64,000 bases of DNA from an uncultured Hyphomonadaceae bacterium (GCA_913058335.1 CAJXPX010000002.1:62001-126000), one strand, 5' to 3'. Counted from the first letter of the stretch, positions 25,169 through 35,172 are shown. Notes: generated by a model not told the origin, from the sequence alone. Translations and numbers: made by a program.

Positions 25169-26202
25169 CCGAAGACCGTCTCATCTCTTCCGAAGGACAA
25201 CTCGGCGACGGGCATGACCGCGCGCTCCGTCCGCTCTCATTCGTTGATTTTGTTGGACAGAAAAGCGCGATTGCCAATTTACAAGTTTATGTCGAGGCGG
25301 CTCGTCGCCGAGCGGAACCTTTGGATCACCTTCTGCTCTCTGGCCCTCCGGGCCTTGGTAAAACGACCTTGTCGCAAATTGTGTCGCGAGAACTTGGAGT
25401 AAATTTCCGCGCCACCTCCGGCCCTGTCATTTCCAAAGCGGGTGATCTGGCGGCTTTGCTGACCAATCTTGAGCCAAATGATGTTTTGTTCATCGACGAG
25501 ATACATCGGCTGAATCCGGTGGTCGAGGAAGTGCTTTATCCGGCGATGGAAGATTTCGAGCTTGATCTGATTATCGGCGATGGCCCAGCGGCGCGGAGCA
25601 TTAAAATTGACCTTGCTCCCTTTACGTTGATTGGAGCGACGACGCGGGCAGGACTTCTCGCAACGCCCCTTAGAGACCGTTTTGGTATTCCGGTGCGGCT
25701 CGAGTTTTATGATACGGAAGATTTGACCTCAATTGTCGCCCGGGCCGCGCGTAAACTCGGACTGGAAATGCGGCCTGACGGGGCGCATGAAATCGCGAGG
25801 CGGGCGAGGGGCACGCCGCGAGTGGCTGGAAGACTGCTGCGGCGAGTGCGCGACTTGGCCGAGCATGAAGGTCATACCGTGATTGATGCCGCCGCAGCCG
25901 ATCAGGCGCTGCGCCGCTTGGGTGTGGATGATATCGGATTAGATAAACAGGATATGCGTTATCTTCATGCGCTCGCAGAGATGTTTGGCGGTGGCCCGGT
26001 GGGGGCAGACACATTAGCCGCGGCTTTATCAGAGGCGCGGGACGCGCTGGAGGACGTAATTGAACCTTACCTAATACAGCAGGGGTTTTTACAACGTACG
26101 CCGCGCGGGCGGGTCGCGACGCCGCGGGCCTATGCCCATATAGGGTTGGACGCACCGAAGCAGTCCCCCGCCCCGACCTTATTTAAGGGAGGCGAAAAAT
26201 GA
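25165..26202 (+). CDS. ruvB: Holliday junction branch migration ATPase RuvB
   Basis: A 345-residue AAA+ motor. The start [28 protein letters not shown] is typical; Walker A is GPPGLGKTT, Walker B LFIDEIHR, sensor 1 GATTRAGLL and the arginine finger region LRDRFG. The C-terminal winged helix ends with [16 protein letters not shown]. The start is GTG at 25165, overlapping the ruvA stop (GTGA), so translation is coupled. Its own stop overlaps ybgC in the same way. Confidence 0.98.
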   Translation: MTEDRLISSEGQLGDGHDRALRPLSFVDFVGQKSAIANLQVYVEAARRRAEPLDHLLLSGPPGLGKTTLSQIVSRELGVNFRATSGPVISKAGDLAALLTNLEPNDVLFIDEIHRLNPVVEEVLYPAMEDFELDLIIGDGPAARSIKIDLAPFTLIGATTRAGLLATPLRDRFGIPVRLEFYDTEDLTSIVARAARKLGLEMRPDGAHEIARRARGTPRVAGRLLRRVRDLAEHEGHTVIDAAAADQALRRLGVDDIGLDKQDMRYLHALAEMFGGGPVGADTLAAALSEARDALEDVIEPYLIQQGFLQRTPRGRVATPRAYAHIGLDAPKQSPAPTLFKGGEK

Positions 26203-26657
26203 CGGAGACACCTAATCGGGAAGATCCCACAATGGGGTGGTTTGAGGGACGTGAGCATCACTACCCAATTCGTGTATTTTACGAAGACACGGACTTCACT
26301 GGAATCGTGTATTACGCAAATTACCTCCGGTTTTTTGAACGCGCACGGAGTAGCTATTTTCGCCTCGTCGGGTTCAATCATTCCGACCTCTGGGATGCGG
26401 AAGACCCTCTCGCTTTTGCAATACGCAAGATAGACCTAGAGTATAAAAAACCCGCTCGAATTGACGATCATTTGACCATCGTCACTACCTATGACCGTTT
26501 TAAAGGTGCCAGACTCTGGGTAAGCCAAGCCTGTTACTGCGGGGATGATTTACTGGTTACCGCCGTCAGTGAAGCCGCGAGCATCACGCCGGAAGGGCGG
26601 CCAAAACGTGCTCCGAAATGGATGGTAGAGACACTGGCACCTTATTTGGAGCCATGA
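26199..26657 (+). CDS. ybgC: YbgC-family acyl-CoA thioesterase (hotdog fold)
   Basis: A 152-residue 4HBT hotdog-fold protein. The hallmark is [23 protein letters not shown], with the catalytic Asp in the D-T-D group (about 30-32), followed by [19 protein letters not shown]. YbgC hydrolyses short acyl-CoA or acyl-ACP esters and is usually the first gene of the tol-pal cluster. Here tolQRAB and pal do not follow: a DUF3088 gene and an AsmA-like gene come next. It overlaps ruvB by four bases and is part of that operon. Confidence 0.93.
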   Translation: MTETPNREDPTMGWFEGREHHYPIRVFYEDTDFTGIVYYANYLRFFERARSSYFRLVGFNHSDLWDAEDPLAFAIRKIDLEYKKPARIDDHLTIVTTYDRFKGARLWVSQACYCGDDLLVTAVSEAASITPEGRPKRAPKWMVETLAPYLEP

Positions 26658-26764
26658 TCCCAAAACGGCATAGTTGTCCCCTTATTGTCACCGTGTTTGA
26701 CGAGGGAGCGAGATAGTAAATTGCCTCCATTCGATTGGGGGAAGATAGCAAAAGAATTGTACCC

Positions 26765-27112
26765 ATGACCCACCGCGACACTCTCTTCCTTCTCCCGCCC
26801 GGCTTTGCGGACAATTCCCGCCGGGAATACTGTCCGGAATGCGCCGAGGTCTGGGGGCTACTATCTTATTTTCCTGCGGTAAAAGACAGCCTTGAGGTTA
26901 GCTATCAACCTCTCGCGAAGCCGCGTGGGGAAATGGTGACACTCCTCGGTGAGAAAAATCAGAATTGCCCAACTTTGGTTTTGCACAGTGACAGCCCGTC
27001 CTATGAGGATTGCGGAATTATGCAGATGAGTGGGCATCGTTTCATCAATAATGCGCGCGATATTGGCCGGTATTACGCCAATCGTTTCGGCACCCCTTTT
27101 CCCAGAGGGTAA
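26765..27112 (+). CDS. DUF3088 family protein
   Basis: A 115-residue protein that fits the DUF3088 pattern: an opening RDTLFLLPPGFAD, then REYCPECAEVWGLLSYFPAV with a CxxC pair, QPLAKPRGEMVTLLGEKNQNCPTLVL and IGRYYANRFGTPFPRG. The thioredoxin-like CxxC placement near the N-terminus (CPEC) suggests a redox or metal role, but the family is uncharacterised. I chose the ATG at 26765 because the upstream TTG at 26735 adds only ten residues. It is about 100 bases after ybgC and may be transcribed with it. Confidence 0.8.
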   Translation: MTHRDTLFLLPPGFADNSRREYCPECAEVWGLLSYFPAVKDSLEVSYQPLAKPRGEMVTLLGEKNQNCPTLVLHSDSPSYEDCGIMQMSGHRFINNARDIGRYYANRFGTPFPRG

Positions 27113-27171
27113 TTCAAATCTTTAAATGAACCAAAATCCGGAAACGGCGTTATAGATCTGAGGACACTTCT

Positions 27172-28956
27172 ATGACACTATTTCGGCGCGTGATTTTGGG
27201 TTTGGCAGGCTTTCTCGCCGTCCTTTTATTACTTGTTCTGGCTATGACTTGGTCACGAATTGCGACACCTGTCATTAATAAGGGCCTGGATTGGTGGGGG
27301 CCTGAAAACAGCCGTGTCGAACGGGCCCGGTTGCGATTTCCTCAACTCTTTACCCTAGCTGTGCAAGACGGGAATATAGGCGACTACGGGAAAATTTCCG
27401 CAGCAAATCTAACCTATAATCCTTTTGGCTTTATTCCCGGCTTGGCGTGGCTCCCCAAGGTTGAGGGCGGGGAAGGGCGTTTCGTTGTTCCGCCGCGCGA
27501 CCCTGAGGCTGAACCTTTCGCTCTTGATATTCGTGAAATCATCAACAAAGTTGAGCTGTCGGATGTCGATATTGCGTTTATGGATGAACAGGACCAAACC
27601 CGTCTTCTCTCCATTATCTCTGCTATAGGATCTATCCATTCAGGCGATATTGCGGTGTCTGCCACAGGCGGAGGGGCGACTATAGACATTGCCGGGGCAA
27701 GAGACGACACAAATGCCGACATGTTCGGGGGTACGCTTCGCATTCGCGGGGATAATGTCAAAGACATTGCCGCCTTGGCAGGGTTGGCCGCCCCCGATAC
27801 GCCGCCATACGACCTGTCTATAAATTATAATCTTGCGGGAAAAACGGCGGATTTGGACATTCAAAACGGAACCGTTGGTGATAGTGATATATCGGGTCCA
27901 ATGTCCATTGATTTTGCCGGAGACGTGCCGATTCTGGACGCTAATTTAGTATCCGAGAATCTTGACCTCGATGACTTGGGAATTGTCTTTGGTATTCCGG
28001 TCGGCACCGGCGCAGGCGAAACCGTCGGGGACGAACAGAGAAGAGCGAGGCAAGCTTTCGAACAATCTGACCGAATGATTCCGAATGTTGAGATCGACTT
28101 TAACAGGCTGGACAGTCTGGATGGACGCATTCGCTATGACGCGAAAGCCGTGAAAGCGGCTTCCGTCAACATGACGGGGCTGATTCTGGATATAAATATC
28201 GATGGGCGTTTAGTGGAAGCCAAACAGATACAGGCAACTTTTCCGCAAGGCCAAATTGAGGCTTATGTCACATTGGATGCGGGACAATCTCCGGCCAAAG
28301 CTGACGTGAAAGGGAATTTGGATAATATAACTATGGAGGCGCTGGCCCTATCCGGATTCGCGCAGGGAAATATCGAAGGGGATTTCGAGTTCACCACATT
28401 CGGGAATAACTTCCGTGACGCCGCGGCCAGCGCGACGGGTGATGTCGCAATTTGGTCAACGGATTTTAAGCTCATTTCCGTCGGTTCAGAACTGATTGGT
28501 CTTGACCTTGGTGAGGCTTTTATGCTGCTCTTGGCCGGAGAGGAAAAGACGGACTTTACGCCAGCCCGTTGCGTCGCTTTGGTGACTCAGCTGGATGAAG
28601 GTAATGCCGTAATAGAACCTGGCGTCTTAGATACAGCAGACAGTCTGATCGTTCTGGACGGGTCGCTGAATTTTGGAGATGAGACAATTAATGTGGATGT
28701 TCGCGCAGATGCTAAAGATGCGTCTTTAGGGAGCCTATTCGGTGACATCTCGCTGGGCGGACGCTTTCGCGATCCTTCTGTTTCTGTCATTAGCGAAGAA
28801 ACACTCTTGCAAGCGGGTCTGACGGCTTTGCTCGGGGCGTTGACCGGGCCTTTGGCCGCACTACCATTTATTGACACTGGAGACGCTGAGGACGCGCCTT
28901 GCACCAGCTTGATGGCAAGAGCGCAGGCTGCGGCTGACACACCGCCTGCGCAGTAG
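27172..28956 (+). CDS. AsmA-like membrane-anchored protein
   Basis: A 594-residue protein with one N-terminal membrane anchor (about 5-27, VILGLAGFLAVLLLLVLAM) and a large periplasmic beta-rich body. The C-terminal part carries the AsmA-type sequence FKLISVGSELIGLDLGEAFMLLL...CVALVTQLDEGNAVIEPGVLDTADSLIVLDGSLNFGDETINVDVR, close to the conserved end of AsmA/AsmA-like proteins, which are long groove-like lipid conduits to the outer membrane. At about 600 residues it is in the AsmA size class, not the 1,000-plus of TamB. It follows the DUF3088 gene by 60 bases and is convergent with the outer-membrane barrel gene. Confidence 0.9.
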   Translation: MTLFRRVILGLAGFLAVLLLLVLAMTWSRIATPVINKGLDWWGPENSRVERARLRFPQLFTLAVQDGNIGDYGKISAANLTYNPFGFIPGLAWLPKVEGGEGRFVVPPRDPEAEPFALDIREIINKVELSDVDIAFMDEQDQTRLLSIISAIGSIHSGDIAVSATGGGATIDIAGARDDTNADMFGGTLRIRGDNVKDIAALAGLAAPDTPPYDLSINYNLAGKTADLDIQNGTVGDSDISGPMSIDFAGDVPILDANLVSENLDLDDLGIVFGIPVGTGAGETVGDEQRRARQAFEQSDRMIPNVEIDFNRLDSLDGRIRYDAKAVKAASVNMTGLILDINIDGRLVEAKQIQATFPQGQIEAYVTLDAGQSPAKADVKGNLDNITMEALALSGFAQGNIEGDFEFTTFGNNFRDAAASATGDVAIWSTDFKLISVGSELIGLDLGEAFMLLLAGEEKTDFTPARCVALVTQLDEGNAVIEPGVLDTADSLIVLDGSLNFGDETINVDVRADAKDASLGSLFGDISLGGRFRDPSVSVISEETLLQAGLTALLGALTGPLAALPFIDTGDAEDAPCTSLMARAQAAADTPPAQ

Positions 28957-28971
28957 TTAAATGGTTTTCCC

Positions 28972-30060
28972 CTAAAAGGCTTTTTGCCAGCCAATTGTGA
29001 CGATACTGTCGGTTTCAAGCTGTGGGCCGTTCAGGTCGCGGTAAAGAGGAATGCCAACTTCAAAGGCAAGGCGCTGACCGCGAAGCCATCCCGTTTGTCC
29101 CGCAAGATTAACACCGAACAAAGCTTGAATTTGTTCGCCGCCATGATTGGCAGGGTCCGCGGTTTGTACAGGTGCCATGATAGCGGCGTCAGCGCCGGAA
29201 ATGTCGCCTTGAGCTGACGCTCTCAAACGACCAGAAAAGGAAATCCAGTAATCCGGCTCATAGGCGAGCCAAGCGGTGGCCTCTAGGAGATTGCCAAATT
29301 TATATCCATCTTTGTTCCTCTCCAGCGGAATCCGGGCCGAAGTTTGAGCGCCCCATCCGAATTTATCCCCGCGAGCGGAATAAGTCACAGCGGGTTTGAA
29401 ATCGAATGTGCCTGTACCCAGCTGCATAGGATAAGGTAAGCGCGGTGAGGGGGTTTCGCCCATCGGAGTCAGGATTTGATCTGTTTCCGTATTTGATCCT
29501 GTCGGAATGGATACGCCCAGATTGAGATTTATCTCGCGGGCCTTGGAGGCGCCATCATCCAGACCGATAATCGCGGCAAGAGTCGTGTCGCCGAAACCTT
29601 CCGATTTCGTGGTAAACCCGCCCAGAATATTTGTCCCCATGCTGCCTTGAAAGGTTATGTGGTCCATATCATTGGTCAGGTACGAGCCCATCCCCATTAA
29701 AGTGACCCGATCGGACAGACCATACATGGCTCCGACCATATGCATGTCCATTTTCATTTTTTCAGGGATGACGCGCAATGTCGGGGGTTGGCCCGGGGCT
29801 CCAAAAAAAGTGTTGGGGACAGTCGTGGCGATGGTTTCCGGAGAAAGTTGGGATGTGCCGTCGCGCGATCCGTCCATATCCATTGTCATATAGCGATAGG
29901 AGAGCATAACCTCACCTTTCTTATGACGGTGATCTGCCATGACGCCGATTGGCGCATGGTCTTTCGCATGAGGCGCTTTGGTGTCATTTTCATGAGCGGA
30001 GGCGGTAAGCGGAGCAGACAGCATAAGAGCTGTACCCGCTAAAAGAGTAAGTTTTTTCAT
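28972..30060 (-). CDS. Outer-membrane beta-barrel protein (MetA/phenol-transporter-like)
   Basis: A 362-residue exported protein. The signal peptide (MKKLTLLAGTALMLSAPLTASA) is cut before HENDTKAPHAKDH, and the protein ends in a terminal aromatic (Phe), as outer-membrane barrels do. The body alternates hydrophobic and polar residues with repeated strand patterns (VMLSYRYMTMDMDG, VTLMGMGSYL, LNLNLGVSIPTGS). The start of the mature protein is rich in His and Met, as in metal-handling envelope proteins. It resembles the MetA-pathway/transporter family seen beside copper genes. The next gene upstream, 58 bases away, is a DUF2946 protein, another family often near copper systems. The substrate is an inference. 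Confidence 0.8.
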   Translation of the reverse strand: MKKLTLLAGTALMLSAPLTASAHENDTKAPHAKDHAPIGVMADHRHKKGEVMLSYRYMTMDMDGSRDGTSQLSPETIATTVPNTFFGAPGQPPTLRVIPEKMKMDMHMVGAMYGLSDRVTLMGMGSYLTNDMDHITFQGSMGTNILGGFTTKSEGFGDTTLAAIIGLDDGASKAREINLNLGVSIPTGSNTETDQILTPMGETPSPRLPYPMQLGTGTFDFKPAVTYSARGDKFGWGAQTSARIPLERNKDGYKFGNLLEATAWLAYEPDYWISFSGRLRASAQGDISGADAAIMAPVQTADPANHGGEQIQALFGVNLAGQTGWLRGQRLAFEVGIPLYRDLNGPQLETDSIVTIGWQKAF

Positions 30061-30118
30061 TTTGAGAATCTTTCAATAATTCAAGAGGCGCGAAGCTGCG
30101 CGGATAGGTTTTTATGAA

Positions 30119-30517
30119 TTATGAAAAGAGAGGTGGGGCACGGCCTCCGAGCGGTGGTCCCGTCGGGGTAAATTGAAAGCCAGTAAATATACTGAAATAG
30201 CTTGGCAGGACACGAGGAAAGCGAACCGGAGTCGCGCGAAAAACTTTCTGTGTTTCTAAGCCAATAACAGTGATGAAACAGTCAGGGCAATGGTGCTTGT
30301 TCTCACTACCGCCGAGTTTCTTGCTCTCTTCGACCAAGTTTAAAAATTCGGTGAGATGCGTTTGTGCCTCGGGGGAAGCAGCCTGTCCTGAAGGATTACA
30401 GAATAACCCGCTAGCCAGTGGATTTGAGGACGCTTGAGTCGTGCTGATCAGAGAAGACCAGATTAAAAGCGCTGCGAGGCAAGCTTTGAAAGTGATATTT
30501 AGCCGCATTAAAAACAT
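30119..30517 (-). CDS. DUF2946-like small secreted protein
   Basis: A 132-residue protein. A signal-like stretch (about 7-29) is followed by NKHHCPDCFITV, with His-His and a CxxC pair, and the C-terminal GPPLGGRAPPLFS that is characteristic of DUF2946 proteins (usually ARGPP-type endings). Members are small, exported and often beside copper resistance genes. The gene is 58 bases upstream of the barrel gene and runs the same way, so the pair is probably co-transcribed. Two ATGs (30517 and 30508) are possible; neither has a strong ribosome site. Confidence 0.75.
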   Translation of the reverse strand: MFLMRLNITFKACLAALLIWSSLISTTQASSNPLASGLFCNPSGQAASPEAQTHLTEFLNLVEESKKLGGSENKHHCPDCFITVIGLETQKVFRATPVRFPRVLPSYFSIFTGFQFTPTGPPLGGRAPPLFS

Positions 30518-30580
30518 TGCCCGCGATTTACTAGTTTTCCGTGTTAAGGAAAGCGGTAACTTTGTCGCAAGTCCATGTCC

Positions 30581-31531
30581 TTAAGCAGGCGGCAGAAAAT
30601 TGCTCCAATCAAAGTCGACCAACTCCTCGCTCATTTCCCAAAGTTGTGCTTGCTTGTCGGGTCTGAGGGCTTTTTCCTCTACCAGAGCGTCGCTGACACG
30701 GCCGCGAGTCTCGTGAAATTTTTGCGGTCCATAATATCCGCCGGAAACAGCTTCTATACCGGCCGCGCACAGGACGGTTGGCATCGCGCCTTGCTTAGGG
30801 GCTTGTCCCAAAATTGGATTCAGAATTTTATAAAGTAAATTGAAAAATCCGCTTGGGCCTGTGCTCTGAAGCGACGTGCGGGAATATCCCGGATGGCAGG
30901 CATAGACTGACACGCCGCTATCGGCGGCTTTCAATCGCCGATCCAATTCCAGCGCATACATAAGGTTGGCAAGCTTACTCTGACAATAAGCTTTCATTGG
31001 ATCGTAATCCTTTCTCATCATGGGGTCGGGCCAGAAAATTCGGCCATATTTGTGCGCGATTGAGCTGATTACAACAATCCGGCCAGAGGCTTTCTCAACC
31101 ACGTCAAACAATAGGCCATTCAGCAAAAAATGGCCTAAATGATTTACGCCAAATTGGAGTTCAAACCCATCCTTGGTTTTTTGTTCGGGGGTTTGCATCA
31201 AGCCTGCATTGTTGACCAAGCCGTCAAGCTTTTGGGTAATTATTCTGACTTCTTTATCGCAAGATTTTATGGAGCGCATATCTGCAAGATCAAGCGAAAC
31301 CAAATGAACTTTATTTGCGGACGTTTCTTTTAATTCGGCGCAGGCTCGTTCACCCTTCTCCTGATTTCGAGCTGCGATGATTAAATCAGCGCCCGCCTGG
31401 CCCAGCATCTTTGCCGCTTCGAATCCGATGCCGGAATTACCGCCTGTGATAAGATATATTTTGCCTGTCAGGTCAGGGAGCTGATCTTCTGTCCAATCAT
31501 CGAACCCGCTTTTAGAAATTTTATGAGCCAT
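30581..31531 (-). CDS. Short-chain dehydrogenase/reductase (retinol-dehydrogenase-like)
   Basis: A 316-residue NAD(P)-dependent oxidoreductase. The cofactor motif is TGGNSGIGFEAA, followed by the NNAG motif LVNNAGLM, active-site Ser in VVISSIAHKYG and Tyr/Lys in AYCQSKLANL. The start DWTEDQLPDLTGKIYLITGGNSGIG and the length match the RDH/WWOX-type SDR group. Substrate is unknown. It is monocistronic, with the large metalloprotease gene divergent. Confidence 0.93.
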   Translation of the reverse strand: MAHKISKSGFDDWTEDQLPDLTGKIYLITGGNSGIGFEAAKMLGQAGADLIIAARNQEKGERACAELKETSANKVHLVSLDLADMRSIKSCDKEVRIITQKLDGLVNNAGLMQTPEQKTKDGFELQFGVNHLGHFLLNGLLFDVVEKASGRIVVISSIAHKYGRIFWPDPMMRKDYDPMKAYCQSKLANLMYALELDRRLKAADSGVSVYACHPGYSRTSLQSTGPSGFFNLLYKILNPILGQAPKQGAMPTVLCAAGIEAVSGGYYGPQKFHETRGRVSDALVEEKALRPDKQAQLWEMSEELVDFDWSNFLPPA

Positions 31532-31716
31532 AAAGGGTATCTTTCAGTTTTGGGTCTGAGCCTGTCAATTTGATAGCTAGGGTGGATAAATATTAGTCAG
31601 CTAGACTACGATTGAATGGTCGTACACGTTCCCAAATCAAGACCTCGCAAGTGTCTCGTCTCGACAAAGTGAGAAATGCGGATTAGGTCTGTCTCAAGCA
31701 ACGTGCTGAGGAGATT

Positions 31717-34134
31717 ATGCGCGCATTTTTGATTTTGATGACCGTTTTAATTGTTGCGTCTTGCACGCGCGTTGAGGATCACCCCAACCCGATGGCAGGG
31801 CTTGAGAAGCGCGATGGCTTTCTTGAGCTTTACGTGGATACGAAAGACAATCGCGTCCTCGCGAGGCTACCCAAAGCCGACAAGGACGGGGTAGCTCTCC
31901 GTCTCATTCACACCGCAAGGCTCACGGCCGGGCTCGGGTCTAATCCTGTGGGGCTGGATCGGGGCTGGGGCGATAGCGGCAAAATTATTATTTTTCGCCG
32001 TCTGGGAAACAAGGTTATTATCGAAGCTGAAAACCTGACCTATCGCGCAAATCCCAATAACCCACTGGAGCAGCGCGCCGTACAAGAAAGTTTCGCCCGA
32101 TCCTTTTTGGCTAGCGCCGATGTTGTCGAAGGTACGAGGCGGATGGTCGATTTAACCGATTTTTTGACCAGTGATATTTTGGGCCTGACCCAATATTTAA
32201 AACAAGGCGATCATGGCACCTTTACGGTAGCTAAAGATAGAACCTTGGTGGATACAAAAAATGTTTTTGCCTTTCCGGATAATGTCGAAGTGGATGTCTT
32301 TTTTACCTTAAATTCTGCCGACCCTGGCCGCGAAGTGGCCACGACAGCGGCCAATGGAAATGACGCGACACTTATACAGCATCACTCTTTTGTGCGTTTG
32401 CCGGAAGAAGGCTATACTCCGTTGAAATCCGACCCGCGCGCCGGGGCAATCGAAGATGTGCATTATGATTATAGTGCCCCATTGTCCGGCCCAATTGAAA
32501 CGCGTCTGGCGCGACGTTATCGGCTGGAAAAAAACGAAGCGGGTGAGGTTGTCAAACCAATTGTCTTTTATATAGATAGCGGCGCCCCGGAACCTATTCG
32601 GTCAGCTCTGATTGAGGGCGCTCGTTGGTGGGAAGAGGCTTTCGAGGCCGCAGGTTATAAAAATGCTTACCGGGTGGAAGTTTTACCCGAGGGCGCTCAC
32701 CCGCTGGATATACGGTATAATGTAGTACAGTGGGTTCACCGACAGACGCGGGGTTGGTCTTATGGCGGCGGCGTTTCTGATCCGCGTACAGGCGAAATGA
32801 TTAAAGGTCATGTCAATCTTGGCTCCCTGCGTGTTCGTCAAGACCGTATGATTTTCGAGGGCTTGGCCGGCGTATCTAAAACCGATAGCGGCGAAATGGA
32901 CGATCCCGTTCAGCTCGCTCTCGCCCGCATTCGGCAGCTCTCTGCACATGAAGTGGGTCACTCTCTTGGCTTTGCTCATAATTTTGCCGCCAGTACCTAT
33001 GGCAAGGGGTCGGTTATGGATTATCCGGCGCCGGATGTGCGCGTTACGAATGGCCAGCTCGACTTCACAAATGTTTACGGGGTTGGAATTGGTGTGTGGG
33101 ACAAATTTGCTGCGAATTGGCTCTATGGTGATCTTACTCTCGCGCAGCGAGACGAGCTTGTACAGGAGGCACTTTTGAAGGGCCTAGTTTACGTAGCAGA
33201 TACAGACGCTCGAGCCGTTGGGACAGCGCACCCTTTGGGCAATATTTGGGATAATGGGGCAAATCCTGTGACTGCGTTGAATGAAACATTAGCCGTGCGA
33301 AGAATAGCCTTGGATAATTTTGGCCTTAGAAATATTCAGGACGGACAACCTGTTTCTGATCTGAATAAAGTTATCGTCCCAATTTACCTTTATCACCGTT
33401 ATCAAACGGCGGCGGTCGGGAAGCTTATCGGAGGCGTATCCTTTAATTATGGCCTGAAAGGCGATGGACAGTCCGCTATGGAAGTTGTCGGAGTGGAGCG
33501 CCAGAAAGACGCCTTGGACGCCATTCTGAAAACGCTTGATCCCTCAATGCTTGATTTGAAAGATGAAACGCTTGCTTTGTTAGGGCCGTCATTAGCCAGC
33601 TACTCTATTGCGGATAGCGAGCGGGAACTCTTTGAACGTACGGCCTATCCGGCCTTTGATATAAGTAGCGCCGCTGACACTGCCGCCACAATGACGTTTG
33701 AAGTCTTGCTAGACCCAAAACGTGTTGCCCGTTTGGTCGAGTTTAACCGCCGGGACGAGTCCCAGCTCGGCTTTACGGAGCTTATGCGAACCATTGAGGA
33801 CGCCGTCATGAAACCCGCCGGACGCGGACGGACAGCCGAGATCGCGAAAGTGGTTCAGGCCCGTTACGTCTTTTCATTAATGGACCTAAGCAATAGCGAT
33901 GTCAGCCCGGGCATTAAGGCCCGTACCGATGCTATGCTTCGCCGTTTGCAGGATGACCTTGGGCAAAACGGGTCGGGTCACGGAGAGTGGCTTGTCACCC
34001 GCATTGAGGAACATCTCAATAAACCCGCTCCGGCGGCGCCAGAAGTGACGGAGTCCAAACCGCTCCCGCCCGGCGGCCCGATTGGCATGGGGCAGTTGGA
34101 GACATGCTGGCATTGCGAGGCCCAACCATTTTAA
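31717..34134 (+). CDS. Zinc-dependent metalloprotease (DUF5117/DUF4953 family) lipoprotein
   Basis: An 805-residue exported protein. The N-terminal signal ends at a lipobox-like IVASC (C16). The N-terminal DUF5117-like domain is followed by a metallopeptidase domain with the extended zinc motif HEVGHSLGFAH (H411, E412, H415, H421) and a downstream Met-turn-like GSVMDYPAP. A helical C-terminal domain follows. The family is common in marine Gram-negatives and poorly characterised. GAGGAG eight bases before the ATG gives a strong start. The extreme C-terminus carries a Pro-rich segment and a CWHCE motif. Confidence 0.92.
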   Translation: MRAFLILMTVLIVASCTRVEDHPNPMAGLEKRDGFLELYVDTKDNRVLARLPKADKDGVALRLIHTARLTAGLGSNPVGLDRGWGDSGKIIIFRRLGNKVIIEAENLTYRANPNNPLEQRAVQESFARSFLASADVVEGTRRMVDLTDFLTSDILGLTQYLKQGDHGTFTVAKDRTLVDTKNVFAFPDNVEVDVFFTLNSADPGREVATTAANGNDATLIQHHSFVRLPEEGYTPLKSDPRAGAIEDVHYDYSAPLSGPIETRLARRYRLEKNEAGEVVKPIVFYIDSGAPEPIRSALIEGARWWEEAFEAAGYKNAYRVEVLPEGAHPLDIRYNVVQWVHRQTRGWSYGGGVSDPRTGEMIKGHVNLGSLRVRQDRMIFEGLAGVSKTDSGEMDDPVQLALARIRQLSAHEVGHSLGFAHNFAASTYGKGSVMDYPAPDVRVTNGQLDFTNVYGVGIGVWDKFAANWLYGDLTLAQRDELVQEALLKGLVYVADTDARAVGTAHPLGNIWDNGANPVTALNETLAVRRIALDNFGLRNIQDGQPVSDLNKVIVPIYLYHRYQTAAVGKLIGGVSFNYGLKGDGQSAMEVVGVERQKDALDAILKTLDPSMLDLKDETLALLGPSLASYSIADSERELFERTAYPAFDISSAADTAATMTFEVLLDPKRVARLVEFNRRDESQLGFTELMRTIEDAVMKPAGRGRTAEIAKVVQARYVFSLMDLSNSDVSPGIKARTDAMLRRLQDDLGQNGSGHGEWLVTRIEEHLNKPAPAAPEVTESKPLPPGGPIGMGQLETCWHCEAQPF

Positions 34135-34137
34135 AAA

Positions 34138-35172
34138 CTAGTTTTTCTCCAGCCGGAAAATAGCGGGTTGATGATCCGTGTATTTGAAGTCCAAGTTTAT
34201 TAGATTTGCGTCGACCAAAGAAACATTTGGAGAAATGATGAGGCCGTCAATTATCGTCGTATAGTTTTCACCCTTGTTAAAAGGTCGCTCATTGGTTCTC
34301 ACTGTAGGTCCGCTCGGGTCAAACACTCTTCGCCACCCGTCAGTAATCGCGCCTTGTGGAAAATCATGAATCCAGAATAATGCCTCTTTGGAAGATGTGT
34401 AGGGGAAGTCGGTCTGTCCGAGTCGCATGTTCCAGTCGCCGCCGACAACCACTGCTTTTCCGGCCTCATAATGCTCATTGGCAATGCTGAAGACGGTCTC
34501 TAATTGCTTTGTTCGAACGCTTGCGCTTTTGTCGAAGGCGGAGAGGTGAATGTTGATGACCACCCAGTCCTGATTGTCGATGACCAGTTCCATTTCCTGA
34601 ATGTGGTATTTACGTTTGATAAAACCCATTATGCGTTCAGGTTCATCATCAATCCGAATGACCTTTGGCGGAGTGTCCATATCTTTCGAAAATATCGCCA
34701 AACCATGCTTGAGAGACATGCGTTTAGGAAACCACTTTGTGCTAATATCAGAGGAGAAAAAGAGTGAGTAGTCACTGAGGCTTTCGGTAATGTTTTCTAA
34801 GACGTGAACGCCTCGGGTCAGAAAACCGGCTTCAGCAACCTCTTGCATCAAAGCGATGTCAAATTCGGAGTCCTGGAGGGTTTTAACAATTCCGTTCAAA
34901 TTTTTTATAATTGCGTCCCGATCAGGAGGGAGAAGCATTTTACCGCCATCCGCCACGAAATCTGATTCCTCGCCAAGACCCGCATAGCCAACATTCCAGA
35001 CCAGCACGTTTAGCGGAGACGAGATAGGCGAGGGGGAGGAGGTCTTTGGTTTATACTGCGTGGGAACTTCGTGATTTTTCATCGTCACAAAACCTGCCAT
35101 GAAAAAGTAACTCGCGACGAATAGGCAAAGGAGGAGAAACCATCCAAATGCTTTAGCGAAAAAATTGGTCAT
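34138..35172 (-). CDS. Membrane-anchored endonuclease/exonuclease/phosphatase family protein
   Basis: A 344-residue protein with one N-terminal membrane segment (about 8-28). The EEP fold shows NVLVWNVGYAG, the acidic metal site in IALMQEVAE, IHLSAFD, VVVGGDWNM and the terminal YTDHQPAIF (Asp-His pair). The EEP family includes nucleases, phosphatidylinositol phosphatases and sphingomyelinases; the anchor puts the catalytic domain outside the cytoplasm. Which substrate is used is not clear. It converges on the metalloprotease gene with only three bases between stops. Confidence 0.85.
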   Translation of the reverse strand: MTNFFAKAFGWFLLLCLFVASYFFMAGFVTMKNHEVPTQYKPKTSSPSPISSPLNVLVWNVGYAGLGEESDFVADGGKMLLPPDRDAIIKNLNGIVKTLQDSEFDIALMQEVAEAGFLTRGVHVLENITESLSDYSLFFSSDISTKWFPKRMSLKHGLAIFSKDMDTPPKVIRIDDEPERIMGFIKRKYHIQEMELVIDNQDWVVINIHLSAFDKSASVRTKQLETVFSIANEHYEAGKAVVVGGDWNMRLGQTDFPYTSSKEALFWIHDFPQGAITDGWRRVFDPSGPTVRTNERPFNKGENYTTIIDGLIISPNVSLVDANLINLDFKYTDHQPAIFRLEKN

